34,674 bases of DNA from an uncultured Clostridia bacterium. Its GTDB lineage: Bacteria; Bacillota; Clostridia; Oscillospirales; Acutalibacteraceae. A program made the translations under genes and the position numbers. The DNA lies in assembly GCA_944376655.1 (NCBI GenBank), contig CALWDJ010000023.1, positions 1-34,674 of the forward strand, given 5' to 3'. Under the pieces are notes generated by a model. The model was not told the DNA's origin and made no database searches. It worked only from the letters and a program-made list of their open reading frames with translations. Shown one piece after another: positions 1 through 7,713 of the stretch (position 1 is the first letter of the stretch; each line of letters starts with the position of its first letter).

Positions 1-301
1 ATGTTTGAGCATTATCATAAGTTTCTAGTATATCAGATGAAAGTTCATTTCTTATTTCTTCAACTTTAGTTCTTTCTGCTTTACCAAAAATAATCATAAA
101 GCCCAACATATTTTCTTTGAAATAAAACGCACATAAAGTTTTCCCGCTTTTTCTAAACTTATATTCATAAGTCCATTTTTTGCCACCATTATTCCAAGTT
201 TGATCCATATCATATAACAAAGTTCTCTCATCAACAATTTTATAAAAAATATTAAATAAAAAATTTCGGCGTGTATCGCTTTTAAAAACACAGAAATTCT
301 G
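1..301 (-). CDS. DUF3788-family protein, partial (probable 5'-truncated remnant)
   Basis: Reading in from the window edge on the minus strand, one frame stays open from about 301 to 1. It encodes W-T-Y-E-Y-K-F-R-K-S-G-K-T-L-C-A-F-Y-F, then G-F-M-I-I-F-G-K, the core pattern I associate with DUF3788 proteins (usually about 140 aa, function unknown). The C-terminal end lies outside the window. Upstream the frame is closed by TAA at 302-304, just past the stop of the GGDEF gene. The first ATG (206-208) lies inside the conserved part and has no convincing ribosome site. So the N-terminal 30-40 residues seem to be missing, and this is more likely a gene remnant than a working gene. Family call is from memory of the motif. 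Confidence 0.5.
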
Positions 302-307
302 TTATAT

Positions 308-1426
308 TCAGCCGCCGCCGTTCTGCCTTTTTTCTTTGTTTTTGTACATTTTATTGTCCGCGTATTTTAATATATTGTCGGGATCTTTTTCGGTATACGG
401 AGGTTCACATACAACAAAACCCGCACTTACCTGATTAAAGTCGCAAGGGGCGTCTTTATCCCAATTTTTGCACCGGGATATTAAATCGGCTGCTTCTTCG
501 GTCAGTACACCGTAATATATCGCGACAAACTCATCGCCGCCGTATCTGTAAAGCTTTCCGTTGTTTTTCAGTTCATCAGAAAAAACTTTTCCGAAATGTA
601 TCAGGTACCTGTCGCCGATGTCGTGACCGTATCGGTCATTAATAAGCTTGAATCTGTCCAGATCAAGAAAAATAACGGAAAAAACCTGATTTTCTTCTAT
701 TAAAGAACGTATATCCTTTATTGCCTGCGTCCGGTTTCCGAGACCTGTTAAGGCATCGCTTGATACTGTCTTTTTGAGTTCATGGATTTTAGCCGAGCTG
801 TTTATGACCTCATAAACAATGTAATAAAAAAGATAATTTGACGCAAGAAATATTATCAAAGCGGCAATTTGCAGCAGGTGTTCTTCACTTTTCAAAAAAA
901 TAAAATGAAGAATCATCAGCAAAAAGAAATTGCAGTAAATATTTATTTTCAGATATGTCAGCTGTGTTTTTTTAACTATATGCGTGCTTCGGAGAATATA
1001 GAAATATTGGGGAATCATATGCTTTTTAAACGGAAAAAAGGTGGCTGTAAATAATATTGTTTCGGTTATTATTAAAAATAAGTCATAATATAAAAAACCG
1101 AAAAGAGAAACTGTCTGTATAGAAACAGACATTATTCCCATAGTATATGTCCAGCTCATACACATTCCGAGAAGAAGCATTTCCGCTTTTTCGTCATATA
1201 AAAATTTTAAAGGAATTATATATATAAATCCTAAAAGTGAAAGCTCACCGTTTCCGCTGAATGTTTCTTTCGGCAACAGAAAAAGCGGCAAAAAGAATAA
1301 AGCGGTAAATCCGCAAAGCACCGTTACGGTTTTAAATATTGAATATTTCCTTTTAAAGCAAAGGTTTGCGTTAATTAAATTTAAAATCAAAACTTCAACA
1401 GAAGGTAAAATGAATCCGTATTTCAC
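308..1426 (-). CDS. Membrane-anchored diguanylate cyclase (GGDEF)
   Basis: The N-terminal 200 residues hold about six hydrophobic segments. The C-terminal domain starts at D-A-L-T-G-L-G-N-R and carries F-L-D-L-D-R-F-K and an intact G-G-D-E-F near residue 300, so it should make cyclic di-GMP from two GTP at the membrane. The allosteric I-site (RxxD, nine residues before GGDEF) is absent: the residues there read K-N-N-G, so product inhibition by that route is not expected. The longest frame begins with GTG at 1435, but AGGAG overlaps that codon; the GTG at 1424-1426, eight bases after AGGAG, is the better start (372 aa). The N-terminal membrane region resembles no sensor I can name, so the signal is unknown. 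Confidence 0.88.
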   Translation of the reverse strand: MKYGFILPSVEVLILNLINANLCFKRKYSIFKTVTVLCGFTALFFLPLFLLPKETFSGNGELSLLGFIYIIPLKFLYDEKAEMLLLGMCMSWTYTMGIMSVSIQTVSLFGFLYYDLFLIITETILFTATFFPFKKHMIPQYFYILRSTHIVKKTQLTYLKINIYCNFFLLMILHFIFLKSEEHLLQIAALIIFLASNYLFYYIVYEVINSSAKIHELKKTVSSDALTGLGNRTQAIKDIRSLIEENQVFSVIFLDLDRFKLINDRYGHDIGDRYLIHFGKVFSDELKNNGKLYRYGGDEFVAIYYGVLTEEAADLISRCKNWDKDAPCDFNQVSAGFVVCEPPYTEKDPDNILKYADNKMYKNKEKRQNGGG

Positions 1427-1548
1427 AGCTGTCACTCCTGAATATGGGGCATGGGAATGGTTTTATTGCGGTTTTTAATTTGAAAACACAAAATTCAAGC
1501 ATCGCTTATTTTAGCAAGAACGCAGAAAGAAGGGCGTTTGGCATTTGT

Positions 1549-1935
1549 TTAAAGATTCGCAAGTACACTGTCAAAAGCTATCCTGCCGTCCTTGAAATCG
1601 GCGGAAAGTGCGGTCTCGCCGCCCTGCTTTACCGATAAAGTCATGCCCTCAAGGCCGTTTTCGACCGACAAGGTGAGTTTTCCGCCGCTGTCCGTCAATG
1701 AAAAATTGCCGGCAATCCGCGAGACGCCCGAAAGATAAACGGTAAAGGCTTTGAAATTCTTTTCAAAGCACAGCTCGCCGCGGAGCGTTCCGTCTTTTAT
1801 GTAAAAACAGCTTTTCGCGCTTTTTATGTCCGCTATATCGATTCCGCCGGACGATTCGGGCACATCGGCGATTTCCGCGAAAATTTCTGTATTTTTGCTT
1901 TTTTTCCACTCGTTATATAATTTTACCGCGTCCAC
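1549..1935 (-). CDS. Hypothetical protein, 128 aa
   Basis: A soluble protein without signal peptide or membrane segment. It starts with GTG at 1935, seven bases after a GGAG ribosome site. The sequence alternates short charged and hydrophobic stretches (L-R-G-E-L-C-F-E-K, L-T-L-S-V-E-N-G-L), suggesting a mostly beta fold. I recognise no family. It follows the 242-aa gene on the same strand, about 50 bases behind its stop, so the two may be cotranscribed. Codon use is GC-richer than its neighbours. Confidence 0.6.
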   Translation of the reverse strand: MDAVKLYNEWKKSKNTEIFAEIADVPESSGGIDIADIKSAKSCFYIKDGTLRGELCFEKNFKAFTVYLSGVSRIAGNFSLTDSGGKLTLSVENGLEGMTLSVKQGGETALSADFKDGRIAFDSVLANL

Positions 1936-1987
1936 AATATCACTCCGTTAAAGCGTTTTTTCAGATGGGGGTTGTCCGGTATGGGCT

Positions 1988-2716
1988 TTACCCGAACCTT
2001 CGGTTGACTGTTTTTGACATCACCTGCTCACCGGTGAAGAAAGAAGGCGTTTCTTGTTCGGGTATCTCTGCGTCTTCGTTAGGTACGTTTATTATAAAAT
2101 CTTCTTTCAGTATTTGCAAAAAATCATCGGTAATTTCATATGAATCCATACCTGAATTAAAGGAGATATAATATGTTTCTTCAAATTTAAAAATACTGAC
2201 ATCAAGATACAGTCCGGGGCAGGTTTCCGAATACATATTAAAATCGGAAACAAGATAATCATACGATAAATCTTTTGAATCGCCATGCTTATATATTTGC
2301 GAAAGACAGATTTCAGCGCTGCTGTTTTCAATGCTGTATATACCGTTTTCCGGAACGCAGCCTTCTTTAAAATATATTTCGTAATAACCGACTATATAAT
2401 CCGGGTTTTCAGTATTGGGAGCCTTGTAAACATTAGCGGCTCTGAACGGAAAAGCATAGCTCCAGCTTATTATCTCTAACTCTTCATTCGGACTGCGAAA
2501 ACAAGAAGACATATCATTCAGATAATATTTTGAACCGTTGTAAATAAGATGATCTCCGTGTTCGGAGGAAACATATTGAACCCTGTCCTTGATTTCCGTT
2601 CCGTATTCAGCCGGCGGACCTATCATTGAAAAACAAAAGGATACCGAATACAATACTATTGCGCTCAAAACAGGAAAAGAAATGCCTATAAGTACAATAA
2701 CAAATACTTTTTTCAT
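1988..2716 (-). CDS. Hypothetical membrane-anchored protein, 242 aa
   Basis: Residues 4-32 form one strongly hydrophobic segment after M-K-K, a signal anchor or uncleaved signal sequence; the remainder is polar and aromatic-rich and should lie outside the membrane. There is no lipobox and no C-terminal wall anchor. The ATG at 2716 follows AAGGAG at a rather long distance (about 11 bases). It is transcribed away from the XRE regulator at 2966 across a 249-base shared upstream region, so that regulator could control it, which is inference from position. No family recognised. Confidence 0.65.
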   Translation of the reverse strand: MKKVFVIVLIGISFPVLSAIVLYSVSFCFSMIGPPAEYGTEIKDRVQYVSSEHGDHLIYNGSKYYLNDMSSCFRSPNEELEIISWSYAFPFRAANVYKAPNTENPDYIVGYYEIYFKEGCVPENGIYSIENSSAEICLSQIYKHGDSKDLSYDYLVSDFNMYSETCPGLYLDVSIFKFEETYYISFNSGMDSYEITDDFLQILKEDFIINVPNEDAEIPEQETPSFFTGEQVMSKTVNRRFG

Positions 2717-2907
2717 ATTACAGTCCGCTCCTTATATCTTTTCTTGACTTTTTCAGTGGGTTCGGAATGTGCCTTGTGTTCGTATATCGTTGTTGTGTTT
2801 CATCTGTGATTTAGACCTGTTACCGGTATTGTCGGTTTGCTGCAGGGACTGACAGCAAAATAAGTGTACCTGCAACTGCCGGTTGCTGAATTTCAAAGTC
2901 GTGTTGG

Positions 2908-2936
2908 TTGTAAAATATATAAATTCAAAGTATAAT
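2908..2936 (+). promoter_or_regulatory. Sigma-A promoter of the XRE regulator
   Basis: TTGTAA at 2908-2913 and TATAAT at 2931-2936 are separated by exactly 17 bases. An AGGGGG ribosome site follows at 2952-2957 and the ATG at 2966. Confidence 0.7.
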
Positions 2937-2965
2937 GAAAACGAAGATAATAGGGGGTTGTATTT

Positions 2966-3715
2966 ATGAGTATCGGCAGCAGGATTTTTGAGTTAAGAAT
3001 GTCAAAAAATCTTTCGCAAAGCGCTTTGGCTGATATGTTAGATGTGTCACGCCAGTCTGTTTCTAAATGGGAAACAGATTCGGCTGTGCCGGACTTGGAT
3101 AAGCTTATAAAATTGTGTGATGTGTTTGATGTGACATTGGACGAATTAACCGGAAGAACCGACAGCATGAACGGAGAGCCCGGCAAAACTGAAATTTGCA
3201 GTTTTCCTGCGCGTACTCAACAGGTGTTCGGGTATATCCTTTTTGTGATGTCATTTTCAGTCGCGTTGTTACTTTTGTTCAGGGGAAGAAACGAAGGCGA
3301 TTTTATTATTATGGTTCCCGTTTTGCTCGCCTTGCTTATTTGCGGTATGATTTGTATTTTCTTAAAACAGCGGGCGTTGTATTGGTGTATTTGGACGATG
3401 TTGGCTCCGATATCAATTCTGACGTGCACAGTCGACTTCAGACCTTTTTTCCTTGTGCTGATGCAATTATGCTGCATTGCAGGTATGGCTTTTGCCGCGC
3501 TGCACTTTTTCAAAGATGTTTTTGTATCTGCGAACCGAAGGAAGGGAATATTGCTCATAGCGGCTTGGCTCGCGGCAATCGCTGTGTATCTGATTAATTT
3601 AGGATTTGCGCAGATGTATTGGTTGTTGTCGTTTGTTTTTAATTTTGTGATTTTTGCTTTAATAGCAGGTTTGGAAACATATACAGTCTGCTATATACGA
3701 AGCCTCCGGCATTAA
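2966..3715 (+). CDS. XRE-family regulator with C-terminal membrane domain
   Basis: Residues 1-65 form a classic XRE/Cro helix-turn-helix (S-Q-S-A-L-A-D-M-L-D-V-S-R-Q-S-V-S-K-W-E-T), then V-T-L-D-E-L-T-G, the usual end of the domain. After a short linker, residues 85-245 contain about five to six hydrophobic segments. This HTH-plus-membrane design is common in Firmicutes for regulators that sense envelope state or control a neighbouring operon; target and signal are unknown. It has its own promoter (2908-2936) and is convergent with the DUF975-type gene, with only 59 bases between stops. Confidence 0.82.
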   Translation: MSIGSRIFELRMSKNLSQSALADMLDVSRQSVSKWETDSAVPDLDKLIKLCDVFDVTLDELTGRTDSMNGEPGKTEICSFPARTQQVFGYILFVMSFSVALLLLFRGRNEGDFIIMVPVLLALLICGMICIFLKQRALYWCIWTMLAPISILTCTVDFRPFFLVLMQLCCIAGMAFAALHFFKDVFVSANRRKGILLIAAWLAAIAVYLINLGFAQMYWLLSFVFNFVIFALIAGLETYTVCYIRSLRH

Positions 3716-3774
3716 AAGCAGGCGGCAGTAATAATAAAGTATGGCGGCTTTTGGTGTTATTGTGTTGTATTATC

Positions 3775-4623
3775 CTACTGTATTTTTTTAAAGTCTTTGA
3801 AAAGCTGCTCTAAAAACAGTGTTGAAATGACATACGCATACGGGAGAACATAAAAGCCGAGTCCGAGCCAGAAGCAGTTTAAAACGTCCAAAGGTCTCCG
3901 GAAGGACAGAACCGGCACGGTGTAGCTTCCGAAGCCTGTATAGACCGTCTCGGTCATATAACCGTCGATTACGGTACTTGCAAGAATGTTTAATGCCAGA
4001 TATATTATACCGTCCAGAATAGCCCAGGGCAGAAACACGAGCGATATGTATATCAGCCGAAATATCTTTTTCCACTTCATAACCTTAAAAGAAATTGAAA
4101 TGGTTTCTTTTACTCCTGACTGATTTAACGAAAAATAATAATTGCAGAACAGGAATTTATATTCGACAAGCAGGTAAATAAATTTGTACACCGCTGAAAA
4201 TTCAGCCGCATAAAGACGGAAACTGAACACATTCAAAAAATGTATACCGCTGCTGTATGCCAAAAGACCTGCGCACGCGGGGATAAAATTCAGCAGTAGA
4301 ATTTTTTTAATGTTTTGTGCGGTTAAAAAGCTCTTGATTTCCGCTTTTATGTTATTTTCTTTCTGCTGCTGCAAGAGAACGATTATTTTGAAAAGCACCA
4401 CTGAAATCAGCGGTACAGCCGCGAGCTTAATGACGAAGTAAACAAGCAGAAGAATACTTTTTGTTGCCGTGTTAAGCCGGCTCCATACATTCTCATACCC
4501 CGAATACTCAACTATTGCAGCCGTGAGGGCGTTCAGAGCCATCAGCAAAAATGCCGGAAGCACCAACGCTTTGTAATTCTGTTTTAAAAAGCCCCTTGCT
4601 TTTATCCGCAGTTCTTTTAACAT
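3775..4623 (-). CDS. DUF975-like integral membrane protein, 282 aa
   Basis: About six membrane segments. The basic start (K-E-L-R-I-K-A-R-G-F-L-K-Q-N) followed by a hydrophobic stretch, and the central S-F-K-V-M-K-W-K-K-I-F-R-L before a helix containing W-A-I-L, match the pattern of DUF975 membrane proteins (role unknown). ATG at 4623 is preceded by AGGAG at six bases. Single-gene transcript: it is convergent with the XRE gene and separated by about 130 AT-rich bases from the next minus-strand gene. The family call is moderate because it rests on pattern rather than alignment. Confidence 0.6.
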   Translation of the reverse strand: MLKELRIKARGFLKQNYKALVLPAFLLMALNALTAAIVEYSGYENVWSRLNTATKSILLLVYFVIKLAAVPLISVVLFKIIVLLQQQKENNIKAEIKSFLTAQNIKKILLLNFIPACAGLLAYSSGIHFLNVFSFRLYAAEFSAVYKFIYLLVEYKFLFCNYYFSLNQSGVKETISISFKVMKWKKIFRLIYISLVFLPWAILDGIIYLALNILASTVIDGYMTETVYTGFGSYTVPVLSFRRPLDVLNCFWLGLGFYVLPYAYVISTLFLEQLFKDFKKIQ

Positions 4624-4754
4624 AGTAATCTCCTATATGTTTATTCTGTTAAAAAACTTATGACATACAATTTCAAAATAAAATGACAATTCTTTTATCA
4701 TTAAATTTTATTGATGCTAAGAAATATAATAACCTCGGTCGATTTTTCTTTTCA

Positions 4755-5489
4755 TCACTCGTCCTCGGGCGGATTAAAAAAATCGTCGAAATCGTCGGGA
4801 GCGGCTTCGGGAGCTCCGTGGCGGCGCTTTACCGTCAAATCCCTTATTATAGTGTAAATTATAAAAAGCGCTCCGGCGCAAAGCAGGACAAGCGCCCCGA
4901 TTACTATATAAGAATACGGGCTTTTGTCTTTTTCGGTGTAAAAATCATCCGAGTCAAGGCTCTCGAAGACCGATTCGATATAATCCTCCGGCACGCCCTC
5001 AGACGTGTAGAACGAAAGTATATACTCGTTATTCCCCGCGACCGTGAAATAGCGCGCGAGGGTGTAGCCGCCGCCCGAATCCTCCGACGAAACTCTTGAA
5101 ACCACAAATTTCTGACTGTCGTTTTCGGTGATCTCGCCTTTTATGGCGCTGTCACCCGTGATGTCGGGGATAAGCTCCTTTATCTCACTGTCCGAAAGCA
5201 GGGAGAGATTGCCTGTGCTTTCGGAAAAGGCGGTGGCGGCAACAGTCAGCCGTATCTGCTTTGTGTTGTCTTCATTTACCGCAAGGTAAACGATATTATT
5301 CTGCCGTGTATATTCGTTAAGCTCCGCTTCGCTCATTCCGAGAATTTCCGCGACCTTTTTGCTGTCCTCTCCGTAAACAGAGAACTCATCGCCGGCTTTA
5401 AGCGAGATTCTGCCTGCCGCCGAAACCGGAATCATAAGCAAAATCAGCGCCATCGCCGCGCAGAAAATTTTTCTTAACAAAAAAATCAC
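4755..5489 (-). CDS. Secreted protein with C-terminal membrane anchor, 244 aa
   Basis: Residues 1-25 are a signal peptide ending V-S-A-A-G. An extracytoplasmic domain follows to about residue 188, then one membrane helix (I-V-I-G-A-L-V-L-L-C-A-G-A-L-F) and a short cytoplasmic tail that ends very acidic (D-D-F-D-D-F-F-N-P-P-E-D-E). The outer domain resembles stress- or surface-type hypothetical proteins of gut Clostridia but I can name no family. It lies downstream of folD on the same strand, separated by a 370-base repeat region with a terminator, so it is probably transcribed alone. Confidence 0.65.
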   Translation of the reverse strand: MIFLLRKIFCAAMALILLMIPVSAAGRISLKAGDEFSVYGEDSKKVAEILGMSEAELNEYTRQNNIVYLAVNEDNTKQIRLTVAATAFSESTGNLSLLSDSEIKELIPDITGDSAIKGEITENDSQKFVVSRVSSEDSGGGYTLARYFTVAGNNEYILSFYTSEGVPEDYIESVFESLDSDDFYTEKDKSPYSYIVIGALVLLCAGALFIIYTIIRDLTVKRRHGAPEAAPDDFDDFFNPPEDE

Positions 5490-5519
5490 CCGTTTTTTAA
5501 TGAGTTTTGAATAAAAAAT

Positions 5520-5540
5520 GCCGCGGATTTACACCGCGGC
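5520..5540. repeat. GC-rich stem-loop, inverted copy of the folD terminator
   Basis: Arms GCCGCGG and CCGCGGC with loop ATTTACA. The reverse complement of the hairpin at 5812-5838 has the same arms and loop ATTTAAA. The two bracket the hairpin-chain element at 5541-5811. Confidence 0.75.
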
Positions 5541-5811
5541 TTTCAGCGTGTAAAAAATCCGTCTGTAATTGAAAAATTGCACAAATAAAAAGTCAGTTAA
5601 AGGGAAACCCCCGACGAGGGTTTCCCCTCAAAAACAGTCCGCCGGACTGTTTTTTCACCCTTTCCTGCGTTTTATAACGCAAAAGAGTTCCGCTTTCTGC
5701 GGAAAGCGGCTAAAGGCTCTGCCTTTAGAAACCGCAAACCTTTAAAAAGGTTTGACCGAAACTTTTATATTTGTATAATTTGTTTTCCGTTTAAGGTTTA
5801 TCGACAGACAG
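5541..5811 (-). repeat. Hairpin-chain intergenic element, copy A
   Basis: About 271 nt, found again at 22170-22438 in the opposite orientation with high similarity by eye, and as a decayed partial copy at about 20875-21044. It holds a row of small stem-loops: GGGGAAACCC-type near 5600-5628, AACAGTCC/GGACTGTT near 5634-5652, GCGTT/AACGC 5667-5680, CCGCTTTC/GAAAGCGG near 5690-5709, CTAAAGGC/GCCTTTAG near 5710-5728 and CAAACCTTT/AAAGGTTTG near 5734-5753. Read on the minus strand it begins CTGTCTGTCGATAAACC. No gene is present in 5490-5859. Confidence 0.8.
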
Positions 5812-5838
5812 AAAGCCGCGGTTTAAATCCGCGGCTTT
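5812..5838 (-). terminator. Intrinsic terminator of the M16-lgt-folD operon
   Basis: Perfect stem AAAGCCGCGG / CCGCGGCTTT with a 7-base loop, 21 bases past the folD stop on the minus strand. The stem has T residues on both sides and could act in both directions. Confidence 0.8.
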
Positions 5839-5859
5839 ATATCCGGCGGAAAGGCGATG

Positions 5860-6711
5860 TCAGCCTATTCCGTTTTGTCTTTTTGCCGCTGTCAGGGTGT
5901 TCTGCATAAGCATAGCTATGGTCATCGGACCCACGCCGCCCGGCACCGGGGTAATTGCGGAAGCCTTGTCCTTTACCGCCTCAAAATCAACGTCGCCGCA
6001 GAGCCTGCCGTTCTCGCGGTTCATACCGACGTCGATCACTACGGCGCCCTCCTTTACCATATCGGCGGTGACGAATTTCGCTTTTCCGACCGCCGCCACC
6101 AAAATATCGGCGCCAAGGCAGATTTCCTTTAAATTCCTTGTTTTTGAATGGCATATAGTGACCGTGCCGTTTTTGTGCAGCAGCAGCATCGCCATAGGCT
6201 TGCCGACAATATTCGAGCGGCCTATTACAACGCATCTTTTGCCCTCGGTCTCAATATTCTCGTATGCCAGCATTTCCATTATTCCTGCCGGAGTGCAGGG
6301 AACAAAATCGTAATCCCCTATCATTATTCTGCCCACGTTTACGGGATGGAACGCGTCCACGTCTTTTTCCGGGGAAATGGCGTTTATTATGCGCTTTTCG
6401 TCAAGATGACGCGGCAGCGGAAGCTGGCAGAGTATGCCGTTTATGCTCTTTTTGGCGTTTAATGTGTCAATAAGTCCGAGCAGCTCCTTTTCGGTGGTGC
6501 TTTCGGGAAGCGCATACTCCTCTGAAATAATGCCCAGCGCCTCGCAAGCCTTTTTCTTGTTCGCCACATATATCTTGGAAGCCGGGTCCTCGCCCACTAT
6601 TATCACGGCGAGGCCTACGGTAATCCCCTTTTCATTAAGCTGTGAGACCTCGTTTTTGACCCGCTCCTTAACGGCGGCGGAAATCACCTTTCCGTCAATC
6701 AGTCTGCTCAT
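5860..6711 (-). CDS. folD: FolD: methylene-THF dehydrogenase / methenyl-THF cyclohydrolase
   Basis: Bifunctional cytosolic enzyme converting 5,10-methylene-THF to 10-formyl-THF with NADP+, feeding purine and formyl-Met-tRNA synthesis. 283 aa, normal length. Signatures seen: Y-V-A-N-K-K-K-A-C (48-56, with the catalytic Tyr/Lys pair), Q-L-P-L-P (96-100), D-V-D-A-F-H-P (117-123), the nucleotide-binding G-R-S-N-I-V-G-K-P (164-172) and P-V-P-G-G-V-G-P-M-T (265-274). DVDA instead of the commoner DVDG is the only variation noted. Its start lies inside the end of lgt (17-base overlap), so it is the last cistron of the M16-M16-lgt-folD operon and probably translationally coupled. Confidence 0.97.
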   Translation of the reverse strand: MSRLIDGKVISAAVKERVKNEVSQLNEKGITVGLAVIIVGEDPASKIYVANKKKACEALGIISEEYALPESTTEKELLGLIDTLNAKKSINGILCQLPLPRHLDEKRIINAISPEKDVDAFHPVNVGRIMIGDYDFVPCTPAGIMEMLAYENIETEGKRCVVIGRSNIVGKPMAMLLLHKNGTVTICHSKTRNLKEICLGADILVAAVGKAKFVTADMVKEGAVVIDVGMNRENGRLCGDVDFEAVKDKASAITPVPGGVGPMTIAMLMQNTLTAAKRQNGIG

Positions 6712-7711
6712 TTTTACGTTCCTCTGTTTCTGTATTTTTGATCTCGGTTTCTGAATTTTCGTCAGAAAACTCTGTGCCGGCTTCCGGCGTGTCCATCAAA
6801 AATTCTTCCGGCATTTTTGAATTTTCGTCAGAAATTTCCGTGCTGTCCTCCGGCACATCGCCGGCAAAAACAGTATGATAATCTGCCGCTCCGGCGGTTT
6901 CTTTTATTCTGCCGCGCATAAAGACAAGCGCCGCTATTCCTGCTATGCAGAGCAGGAATGAGAGCAGTGACGATACCTTAATATTGCCGAGCATAAGACT
7001 GTCGGTGCGCAGAAGCTCTATAAAGCCCCTGCCGAAGCCGTACCACACGCAGTACATAAGCGCTGTCTCGCCGCTGAAACGGCGTTTTTTACTTAAATGA
7101 TTAAGAATGAAAAATCCGGCTATGCACCAAAGGGATTCATACAAAAAACAGGGGTGGACAAGCCCCTCGCCCATTTCGGCTACCGTTTTGTCGCTCTGCA
7201 TTCCCCACCAGCTGCTGCCGGTGAAGCTGCCGTATGCCTCCTGATTGACAAAGTTGCCCCATCTGCCTATGCCCTGCCCGATTAAAAAACCGACCGAGCC
7301 TATGTCGAACATATCAAGTATGTTTACCTTGCGTATTCTGCACATTACGGCGCCCGAAACAAAGGCGCCTATCACGCCGCCGTAAATGGCGAGCCCCGAG
7401 AAGCCCGACGAATTGCCGAAGCCGAAAAAATCGCCTATTCCGGTCAGCTTTTCGCCGTCGAATATAACATAGTACGCCCTCGCGGAGAGTATCGCCACCG
7501 GAGTCGCCACCAGCACCACGTCAAGCATACGGTCGGTGTTAAGCCCGAACCGGGAAGCGTTTTTTATGCCGTAGATAAGCGCCAGAAGAAACCCTGCCGC
7601 GATTATAATGCCGTACCAGTAAATATCCCAGTGGCGGGAGCCGAGCGGAATTGTAAACGCTATCGGCGACAGGGTCAGCTTTATGCCGAATATTACTACC
7701 TCATAGCTCAT
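6695..7711 (-). CDS. lgt: Prolipoprotein diacylglyceryl transferase with acidic C-terminal tail
   Basis: Membrane enzyme that moves diacylglycerol from phosphatidylglycerol to the lipobox cysteine of prelipoproteins. The hallmark G-R-W-G-N-F-V-N-Q-E-A-Y-G lies at 149-161, followed by H-P-C-F-L-Y-E-S (186-193) and G-R-G-F-I-E (227-232); about seven membrane segments. The catalytic core ends near residue 272. A further 65 residues are hydrophilic and Glu/Asp/Ser/Thr-rich and include two copies of S-D-E-N-S, encoded by a 17-base direct repeat (6752-6768 and 6818-6834). Two bases separate it from the upstream M16 gene, and its 3' end overlaps folD. Confidence 0.95.
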   Translation of the reverse strand: MSYEVVIFGIKLTLSPIAFTIPLGSRHWDIYWYGIIIAAGFLLALIYGIKNASRFGLNTDRMLDVVLVATPVAILSARAYYVIFDGEKLTGIGDFFGFGNSSGFSGLAIYGGVIGAFVSGAVMCRIRKVNILDMFDIGSVGFLIGQGIGRWGNFVNQEAYGSFTGSSWWGMQSDKTVAEMGEGLVHPCFLYESLWCIAGFFILNHLSKKRRFSGETALMYCVWYGFGRGFIELLRTDSLMLGNIKVSSLLSFLLCIAGIAALVFMRGRIKETAGAADYHTVFAGDVPEDSTEISDENSKMPEEFLMDTPEAGTEFSDENSETEIKNTETEERKNEQTD

Positions 7712-7713
7712 TT

